NCBI GenBank assembly: GCA_910587325.1
Contig: CAJUKB010000021.1
Coordinates: 1-26,044, forward strand
Origin: an uncultured Bacilli bacterium
GTDB taxonomy: Bacteria; Bacillota_I; Bacilli_A; RF39; UBA660
Direction of reading: 5' to 3'
Length of the DNA stretch: 26,044 nt
The notes beneath the pieces are model-generated. The model saw only the letters and a program-made list of their open reading frames with translations. It did not search any database and was not told the origin of the DNA. This document shows, piece by piece, positions 20,979-26,044 of this stretch (its first letter is position 1; each line of letters starts with the position of its first letter). A program made the translations under genes and the position numbers.

Positions 20979-22892
20979 ATGAATGAAGAAAAGAAAATTG
21001 CTGGAATCTACATAAGAGTTTCAACTGAAGATCAAGCCAGAGAGGGTTTTAGTTTACCAGAGCAAGAAAAAAGACTCCGAGCAATGTGTGAGTACAAAGG
21101 TTATAAGATTTATAAAATCTATAAAGATGCTGGGATTAGTGCGAAAACTGGAAATCATAGACCAGCATTTGAAGAATTACTTAAAGATGTTAAAGCAAAG
21201 AAATGTAATACGATTGTTGTTTTAAAATTAGATAGATTAACCAGAAGTGTTTATGATATGGAACATATTATGAAATTTTTAGATGAAAATGATGCTTATC
21301 TTGATTGTGCGAATGATGATATTAATACTACTAATGCGAATGGTAAAATGGTCGCAAGACTCTTAACTACTGTTAGTCAAAATGAAATAGAAAGAACAAG
21401 TGAAAGAACTAAAATAGGTTTAGCTGGAGCGATAGCTTCTGGTCATATTCCACATAAAAGTCCATTGGGTTATAAAAGAAATGGAAAAATATTAGTGCCA
21501 GATGTATCTACAAAAGATGTAATTGTTAGAATATTTAATTTGTATTATGAAGGAAATTCTTATCAAACAATAGCCAACATTTTTAAGAAAGAAGAAGTAT
21601 TAGGTAGAACAAATTGGTATGATTCTACTATTCAAAAAATATTAGAAAATGAAATTTATAAAGGAGATTTTGTTCATGGTAAAAGAACTAAAAATCCAAC
21701 CTATTATAAAGATGTTGTAGAGCCACTTGTATCTAAAGAATTATGGGAAGAATGCCAAGTACAAAAGAAAAAGAATTCTAGAAGTTATAAAAGAACACTA
21801 GAATATTTATTCTTACAAAAATTAAGATGTCCAAAATGTAATCGTATTTTAGGTGGAAAAGCAACAACCAAGAAAAATGGTAAAGCATACTTTTATTACT
21901 ATTGTAATGATTGCAAATTAACAATTAAAGAAAGTGAAATTGAGAAAGAAATTGAACATTTTATCAATGATATTTATGAGTATGATAGTGTTGTGAATCA
22001 AACACTACTTCCTATGATTAAAACGAAAATAGAAAACCCAAAAGAAGAAATTCAAAAAGAAATATCTAATCAAAATCAAAAACTAGAAAGAATTAAAAAA
22101 GCGTATGTTAATGGTACATTTAAGTTAGAAGAATATGATGAAGAAAGAAAAATAGTTGAAACAACAATTACTGAACTAGAAAATAGATTAAATGAATGTG
22201 AAGTATGTGATGTTTTACAATTTACTCCAGAAGATATTTTGATTAAAAGAGATATTGATTATATTAATCAAATACTTTATCCAGAAGAATATAAAGAAAG
22301 AAACTTTACTTGGGAAGAATTAACAAGAGAAGAAAAAGCAAATTTAGTTATGAATTATATTGATGAGATAAAACTATATGAAGCATCAAATCATAAATGC
22401 AAAGTAGATGAAATATTTTTTAGAGAAAGTATTGCTAAACCATGTAATGAATTATATGATGCAGGATATATTGATAAAAAAGATTATGCTTTAATGGGAA
22501 ATGTAGTTACAAAATTAAGATTTAGTGAATACTTACCTTTTGAAAAAGTAAGTCAACATATTTTTAGGTTAAGAGAATTTTATAATGTAGGTTATTTTGA
22601 AGCAATCTATTATTACAACAATAAAGTGATGTTCTTTAATGGATATGAAGAACGAAGAATAGTAAGAATATTTCCACTTGAAGATTATAGAAAAATGGAT
22701 AAAATTGAGCAATTAAAATTAGGTGTTATCTATGTAAAAGATGGTGACAAATCAATACTAGAAAATGAAGAAGATGTATTTGAATATCTACCACCAGTTG
22801 TTAATTCTACTGAATATGAATTAGATGAAGAAACAAGAAAAAGAAGAGAACAAATTGAAAAAGAATGGAATGAAATTCAGAAGAATAAATAG
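20979..22892 (+). CDS. large serine recombinase (site-specific integrase)
   Basis: Catalyses integration and excision of the element through a Ser-DNA covalent intermediate. The 637-aa protein has the resolvase catalytic domain (about 6-150) with YIRVSTEDQ (Arg13, Ser15) and LDRLTRS (Arg86, Arg89); the recombinase domain (about 160-265, SPLGYKRNGK onward); a zinc ribbon with Cys284, Cys287, Cys309, Cys312; and a coiled coil (about 345-420). About 200 further C-terminal residues follow, longer than many relatives and unassigned. AAAGGAGG (20961-20968) precedes a TTG at 20976 and the ATG at 20979; either could be used. Expression passes through the attenuator at 20894. It presumably acts on attL/attR described here. 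Confidence 0.93.
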   Translation: MNEEKKIAGIYIRVSTEDQAREGFSLPEQEKRLRAMCEYKGYKIYKIYKDAGISAKTGNHRPAFEELLKDVKAKKCNTIVVLKLDRLTRSVYDMEHIMKFLDENDAYLDCANDDINTTNANGKMVARLLTTVSQNEIERTSERTKIGLAGAIASGHIPHKSPLGYKRNGKILVPDVSTKDVIVRIFNLYYEGNSYQTIANIFKKEEVLGRTNWYDSTIQKILENEIYKGDFVHGKRTKNPTYYKDVVEPLVSKELWEECQVQKKKNSRSYKRTLEYLFLQKLRCPKCNRILGGKATTKKNGKAYFYYYCNDCKLTIKESEIEKEIEHFINDIYEYDSVVNQTLLPMIKTKIENPKEEIQKEISNQNQKLERIKKAYVNGTFKLEEYDEERKIVETTITELENRLNECEVCDVLQFTPEDILIKRDIDYINQILYPEEYKERNFTWEELTREEKANLVMNYIDEIKLYEASNHKCKVDEIFFRESIAKPCNELYDAGYIDKKDYALMGNVVTKLRFSEYLPFEKVSQHIFRLREFYNVGYFEAIYYYNNKVMFFNGYEERRIVRIFPLEDYRKMDKIEQLKLGVIYVKDGDKSILENEEDVFEYLPPVVNSTEYELDEETRKRREQIEKEWNEIQKNK

Positions 22893-23166
22893 AATTTTTT
22901 GTTAACTTTTTTTCAAAAAAGTTATAACAATCGTGGCAAGTTTTATCAGCTATGCTGATGAAATTGGCGATAGATTGTTTAGATAAAATAATAAGTTGTG
23001 CTTGTTATTTTATCAGAAGTCTTATGTAGTTTTATTTCATTACGAAGTTTTGAAATATTACGAAATAAGACGGTGGATTCTAAGGTTGCCTAAACCTTAG
23101 CCCCCATATTTTGATACTTGTGTCAAAATATATAGGGGGTTAGAGATTTTGACAGAGCAAAATTAC
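22893..23166. other. hairpin-rich intergenic region, candidate oriT
   Basis: Six inverted repeats lie in about 250 bp before the relaxase gene. They are AACTTTTTT/AAAAAAGTT (22904-22923), ATCAGC-TAT-GCTGAT (22945-22959), GATAAAATAATAAG/CTTGTTATTTTATC (22982-23014, loop TTGTG), TTATTTC/GAAATAA around 23033-23068, CTAAGGTT/AACCTTAG (23080-23100), and CCCCC-ATATTTTGA/TCAAAATAT-ata-GGGGG (23101-23139, loop TACTTGTG). An 8-bp direct repeat ATTACGAA occurs at 23039 and 23057. MobV origins such as pMV158 nick after GTGTG at the loop edge of a hairpin; both 22982 and 23101 hairpins carry TTGTG at that place, so either could hold the nick. Position next to mob supports an oriT; the nick site is inference. 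Confidence 0.55.
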
Positions 23167-23177
23167 CCTACTATAAA
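23149..23177 (+). promoter_or_regulatory. promoter for the relaxase gene
   Basis: TTGACA (23149-23154), 17 bp, TATAAA (23172-23177). Confidence 0.85.
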
Positions 23178-23184
23178 TAGTAGG
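23167..23184. promoter_or_regulatory. palindrome over the relaxase -10 box, possible operator
   Basis: CCTACTATAAATAGTAGG: perfect 7-bp arms around TAAA, centred on the -10 box TATAAA. A protein bound here (the relaxase itself, as MobM does in pMV158, or a repressor) would block transcription. In the RNA strand it would also be a hairpin at the 5' end. Inference from position. Confidence 0.55.
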
Positions 23185-23215
23185 ACTCTATTCTAACAAA
23201 GGGGGGTATGAATTT

Positions 23216-24559
23216 ATGGAAGAATTATCTTATTCATTACATTTAGGTAATGACAAAAATAAATCAAAAAGAGCAAGAAGAACAGCAAAAACTAATGATA
23301 CTAATACTACTTCATTTAATAATAATGCAATACAAAATCATCAACAATTATCAAAAGTTGATAAACATAATTTAAGAAAATATGATGATGAAAAAGAATT
23401 AATTTGCATAATAAAAGGTACTTCATCTATTGTAGAAGATACTAAAAATTTGTATTTAGAATTATTTGAAGATGCAAGAATTAAATATAACGAAAAGCAA
23501 ACTAGAAATGATAGAAAGATAGAAAATTATTTTAATCATATTTCAAATGATAACAAAAGAGATCTTGCTTGTGAGATTATTATTGAACTTGGAGATATGG
23601 ACTTTTGGTCTGATAAAGATGATAAATTTAAGAAAAAAATGATTGAAGTTTTTAAAGAACAAATAGTAGATTTAGAAGAAGTTGTACCTAATTTTAAAAT
23701 ATCAAATGCAACTATTCATTTTGATGAATCTAGTCCACACTTACATATTGTTGGTGTTCCTTTTAAAGATGGAATGAAAAATGGTATGGAAAAACAAGTT
23801 GGGAAATCTGATGTATTTAATAAGATAAGTTTAGTCAATATTCAAGATAAAATGAGAGAATATTGTATTAATTCCTTCAATATAATTTATAATTTAAACT
23901 ACACTCTTAAAGCAAAAGAAGAAGGCAGAAATGTTGATATTAATGTTGCGAATATGAACGAGTATAAAAAGTTTAAACGAGAACAAGAAAAATATAAAAA
24001 GCAACTCAAAGAATTAAATAGTAAAACTGATGAATTACAAAATGAATCTAATGAGATTAATGATATTATAAATAATCTTAAACCTACAATTACGAATAAA
24101 AATAACTTTACTATTTCAAATGAAAATGTTGATAAAATCAAAAAGTATATAGAACAAACAAATGATACTACTTCTAATTTAAGAGATGCAAATGATATAA
24201 ATATAGTCTTAAAAAAATATGAAGATGATTTAAGAGAACACTCTAACGAAGTTAGAAACTTGAAAAAGAAAATAAAAACTCGTGATGATAGAATTGAAGA
24301 ATTAGAATATAATTTAAATGATGCTAACGAAACTATTGATGAGTTAGAAGACAAGGTATCAGAATTACAAAAAATAGTCGATTACTTTAAAGAATTGTGG
24401 AGCAAATTTATTAAATTCTTACAAGACAAATTCTTCTCTAGCAATAAATATGATGATTTCATAAATGATTTGTATGATGAAGAAATACTTGATGATAATG
24501 ACTTGAAATCTATTGAAAACAGTAAAAATAATGAAAAAAATGATGATTTTGAACGATAA
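23216..24559 (+). CDS. mobV: MobV-family relaxase (Mob/Pre)
   Basis: Nicks oriT and pilots the strand during conjugative mobilisation. The 447-aa protein has the Mob_Pre family N-terminal domain (about 1-230), with KHNLRKYDDEKELI, LFEDARIKYNEKQTRNDRKIENY (about 83-105) and the signature HFDESSPHLH, giving His168, Asp170, Glu171, His175 and His177; MobV enzymes use a His/Glu-Asp metal centre here. From about 245 to 400 it is a long Lys/Glu/Asn coiled coil, then a short helical and acidic tail. The N-terminal motif is shifted compared with pMV158 MobM. GGGGGG (23201-23206) lies 9 bp before the ATG. The protein is extremely Asn/Lys/Asp-rich, in line with acquired DNA. Confidence 0.92.
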   Translation: MEELSYSLHLGNDKNKSKRARRTAKTNDTNTTSFNNNAIQNHQQLSKVDKHNLRKYDDEKELICIIKGTSSIVEDTKNLYLELFEDARIKYNEKQTRNDRKIENYFNHISNDNKRDLACEIIIELGDMDFWSDKDDKFKKKMIEVFKEQIVDLEEVVPNFKISNATIHFDESSPHLHIVGVPFKDGMKNGMEKQVGKSDVFNKISLVNIQDKMREYCINSFNIIYNLNYTLKAKEEGRNVDINVANMNEYKKFKREQEKYKKQLKELNSKTDELQNESNEINDIINNLKPTITNKNNFTISNENVDKIKKYIEQTNDTTSNLRDANDINIVLKKYEDDLREHSNEVRNLKKKIKTRDDRIEELEYNLNDANETIDELEDKVSELQKIVDYFKELWSKFIKFLQDKFFSSNKYDDFINDLYDEEILDDNDLKSIENSKNNEKNDDFER

Positions 24560-24563
24560 TTGT

Positions 24564-24590
24564 TTGAAATCGTAAAAATTATGATAAAAT
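24564..24590 (+). promoter_or_regulatory. candidate promoter for the 24622 gene
   Basis: TTGAAA (24564-24569), 15 bp, TAAAAT (24585-24590) with TG at 24582-24583 forming an extended -10. The short spacer lowers confidence. Confidence 0.45.
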
Positions 24591-24621
24591 AATATGTAAT
24601 TGAGGGAGGTTTAAGAATTTT

Positions 24622-25143
24622 ATGAAAAAGAATATATATTTTATAGATATAAGACCAATGAATGCTTCTAAAATTTTAGAAACCCTAAAGGCATATCTTG
24701 AAGATGAAAAAAATGAAGCAAATTTAAAAATGATATTAGCTAATTTAGATAACTTTACAAGTAGTGATGAAATAGATTACTATCAAAAGTTTTGTAGAAA
24801 TCTTGGCATATCATTTGATCATATAAAAGACTTTGAAAGTTTAAAAAATGCTGTAAGCCTTATTGATAGTAAAAACTCTTTAGTTTTATTAAATCCTTTA
24901 ATGGATGAAAAGACTTTTTATTTTTGTAGAAATATATTAGATTCTATGAATATTAAATTTGCACTAATTGCTACATGCCCTTGGTATGAAAAAGAAAACG
25001 AATATGATTCTAAAATAGAACAATTTAAAGAAATTTATAAACAAACTATTGGAGAAGTTGCACCAGAAATATTTGCAGGGCAAAATTTAAGGATAAATCA
25101 TTTTGTCGAAAAAGATGCTAAAAAATTGCTTGTTCTTGACTAA
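24622..25143 (+). CDS. cargo protein of unknown function, 173 aa
   Basis: I do not recognise this protein. It has no signal peptide or TM segment. It opens with a strand (NIYFIDIRP), followed by helices, then alternating strands and helices (SLVLLNPLMDE, YFCRNILDSMNIKFALIATCPWYE), which suggests an alpha/beta, Rossmann-like fold. Possible functional residues are in TCPWYE and in EIFAGQNLRINHF. There is no P-loop, nuclease motif or DNA-binding motif that I can see. GGGAGG (24603-24608) lies 13 bp before the ATG, slightly far. It has its own candidate promoter and is the first of two genes between the relaxase and attR, the usual cargo position. Confidence 0.7.
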   Translation: MKKNIYFIDIRPMNASKILETLKAYLEDEKNEANLKMILANLDNFTSSDEIDYYQKFCRNLGISFDHIKDFESLKNAVSLIDSKNSLVLLNPLMDEKTFYFCRNILDSMNIKFALIATCPWYEKENEYDSKIEQFKEIYKQTIGEVAPEIFAGQNLRINHFVEKDAKKLLVLD

Positions 25144-25401
25144 TTATTAAAATTAAATATTTATGTTAAAAATATGTGCTAACTTTTTTTATTTAGAGCA
25201 GCGAAATTGTATTGCTACTTTTTCTATCGTTTGTTAAAATATTAGTAGAAATTGATACAAGTTATGTATTGATTCCTAATTTTTGTGAAAAGTTGTAGAT
25301 CACAACCGCTATCGCACCATGTGGTTATAAAACAAACAAAATTTGTTTGTATAAAAATATAAAATTAATTTAGACAAGCTAAAAAGAAGGTTTGTATAGT
25401 C
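25144..25401. other. intergenic stretch with 19-bp palindrome
   Basis: 258 bp between the two cargo genes. It contains a perfect palindrome ACAAACAAA-a-TTTGTTTGT (25332-25350) and a weaker AACC/GGTT repeat (25304-25325). AT-rich sequence otherwise, with no convincing promoter or terminator. The palindrome could be a repressor site for the downstream gene. Confidence 0.45.
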
Positions 25402-25857
25402 ATGAGTATAAGAGTTAAAAAAGTGAATAGACATGATTTATTAAAAAGAGTGCTAGAATATAATTATAATATAAAAGATTATAATCTTACATATAGCAAA
25501 AATGGTAAACCATCATTAGTAGGAAAACAAGTATTTTTTAATTTAAGCTCTAGTAAAAATATTAGTGCAGTTGCTACATCTAAAGTAGAAGTTGGAGTTT
25601 GTATCAAACACTTTTTTTATGATTCAGAAATATTAGATAAATGCTTTAATGAAAAAGAAAAAGAAATTATCGCAAAAAGTAATAAGAAAGACCATGATTT
25701 TACTACAATATATACTCTTAAAATAGCATATATTAAAATGTTAGATTTTGACGGAAAATATTCATTAGTAGATATTGATACAACTCAATTAAAAAATTGG
25801 AGCACAAACGAAAATAAAGATTATTTTGTTTCAGTAGTAGAAAATAAAAATTTATAA
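25402..25857 (+). CDS. degenerate phosphopantetheinyl transferase-like protein
   Basis: A 151-aa protein resembling the Sfp/AcpS superfamily, which moves phosphopantetheine from CoA to carrier proteins. The order of motifs fits: GKP (35-37), FFNLSSSKNISAVA (45-58) for the usual FNxSHS, VGVCIK (64-69) for VGxDxE, FNEKEKE (82-88), and YTLKIAYIKML (104-114) for WTxKEAxxK. The acidic Mg-binding residues are replaced: Asp by Cys67, Glu by Lys69, and Glu of the KE pair by Ile108; the His of SHS is Ser. The substrate-binding Lys107 and Lys112 remain. It is thus probably inactive as a classical enzyme, or a pseudoenzyme with a binding role. GAAGG lies upstream of the ATG. Assignment is by motif pattern and needs profile searching. 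Confidence 0.6.
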   Translation: MSIRVKKVNRHDLLKRVLEYNYNIKDYNLTYSKNGKPSLVGKQVFFNLSSSKNISAVATSKVEVGVCIKHFFYDSEILDKCFNEKEKEIIAKSNKKDHDFTTIYTLKIAYIKMLDFDGKYSLVDIDTTQLKNWSTNENKDYFVSVVENKNL

Positions 25858-25918
25858 ATGAATAATCAAAATAAAACCACAACTAAATACGAAGTAGTTT
25901 GTTTTTGACTCTGTCAGG

Positions 25919-25934
25919 TCCACCATAGGGAAAT
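25919..25934. repeat. attR
   Basis: TCCACCATAGGGAAAT, the right copy of the att repeat (15/16 with attL). Two bases downstream is AGTCGA (25936-25941) / TCGACT (25948-25953), an inverted repeat in the same relative position as the one beside attL. Confidence 0.8.
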
Positions 25935-25965
25935 TAGTCGAACTAAATCGACTTTCAAAATATAA

Positions 25966-25990
25966 AGGTTAATTTCGGTTAATCTTTTTT
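25966..25990 (+). terminator. terminator beyond attR, probably the original ssrA terminator
   Basis: AGGTTAA (25966-25972) pairs with TTAATCT (25979-25985), one wobble, then Ts to 25990. It lies about 30 bp outside attR, where the ssrA terminator would sit in an unoccupied chromosome. Confidence 0.65.
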
Positions 25991-26018
25991 GTTTGTTTTG
26001 GAAGGAGTTTGATTAGTT

Positions 26019-26044
26019 ATGCAAATAGTAAAAGAAAAACTAGA
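26019..26044 (+). CDS. start of a gene running off the window (partial)
   Basis: ATG at 26019 preceded by GGAAGGAG (26000-26007), 11 bp upstream. The visible reading frame is MQIVKEKL and then the window ends. It is chromosomal, beyond attR. Too short to identify. Confidence 0.5.

Larger units (their letters stand above)
20331..25934. mobile_element. integrated mobilizable element (IME) at the ssrA 3' end
   Basis: About 5.6 kb bounded by a 16-bp imperfect direct repeat, TCCACCATTGGGAAAT at 20331 and TCCACCATAGGGAAAT at 25919. The left copy contains the last 7 bases of ssrA. Inside are a large serine recombinase (integration/excision), a MobV relaxase with a hairpin-rich candidate oriT, and three small genes of unknown role. 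There is no replication initiator, coupling protein or type IV secretion gene, so transfer would depend on a helper element. Genes inside are all on the plus strand, and even more AT-rich and Asn/Lys-rich than the flanks. The serine recombinase plus MobV relaxase pairing recalls Tn4451-type elements (TnpX, TnpZ), without a resistance gene. Confidence 0.85.

Noticed and set aside
22904..22923. Intrinsic terminator after the recombinase
   Set aside because: The AACTTTTTT/AAAAAAGTT repeat is not followed by a T run on the plus strand, so I list it only as one of the inverted repeats of the oriT-like region.
22982..23139. Possible CRISPR-like repeats in the hairpin-rich region
   Set aside because: The hairpins differ from one another in sequence and spacing; there are no regular direct repeats or cas genes.
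23899..24354. Minus-strand open frame opposite the relaxase coiled coil
   Set aside because: Ser/Phe/Leu-rich shadow of a Lys/Glu/Asn-rich coiled coil.

Overview
The window is low-GC DNA (roughly 30 % by eye) from a Firmicutes-type bacterium, most likely a gut Bacilli/Mollicutes-related lineage such as the RF39 or Erysipelotrichia-like groups. Support for this comes from the Firmicutes-type S12, the L10 and L1 leaders, SipW-type signal peptidase, SecG, YsxC and YerB/DUF3048 proteins, and a tmRNA tag ending in VFA, as in mycoplasmas. TGA is used as a stop (for example at 5745-5747) and Trp is TGG, so the genetic code is the standard bacterial one. The lineage call is inference.

Positions 1-10164 are a housekeeping block: secE-nusG, an unknown 232-aa gene, rplK-rplA (with an L1-binding leader), rplJ-rplL (with its own near-consensus promoter and an L10 attenuator), then rpsL-rpsG-fusA-tuf. 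The usual Firmicutes order has rpoB-rpoC between rplL and rpsL. Here that slot holds about 300 bp of possibly decayed sequence and three small membrane proteins, two of them pilin-like.

Positions 10165-19972 carry envelope and RNA-surveillance genes: a class-A-type serine hydrolase, a FemAB-type aminoacyltransferase (minus strand), a short membrane protein, ysxC, secG, an XRE-HTH/SipW-type signal peptidase fusion beside a prepilin-like protein, rnr overlapping smpB, a DUF3048 protein, two single-TM proteins, and then ssrA. RNase R, SmpB and tmRNA, the working parts of trans-translation, therefore lie within about 5 kb. Several single genes share a compact promoter design in which the predicted transcript starts on the A of a shifted Shine-Dalgarno, AGGTGAT.

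Positions 20331-25934 are an integrated mobilizable element inserted exactly at the CCA end of ssrA. It is bounded by a 16-bp imperfect direct repeat (TCCACCATWGGGAAAT). It holds a small unknown gene, a leader peptide with an intrinsic terminator ahead of a large serine recombinase, a hairpin-rich likely oriT, a MobV relaxase with a palindrome over its promoter -10 box, and two cargo genes: an unrecognised 173-aa protein and a protein related to Sfp-type phosphopantetheinyl transferases that has lost the metal-binding acidic residues. No replication or type IV secretion genes are present, so it looks like an IME that needs a helper. The element brings its own terminator for ssrA, and a terminator that probably once belonged to ssrA is now stranded beyond attR. 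A new gene starts at 26019 and runs off the window.
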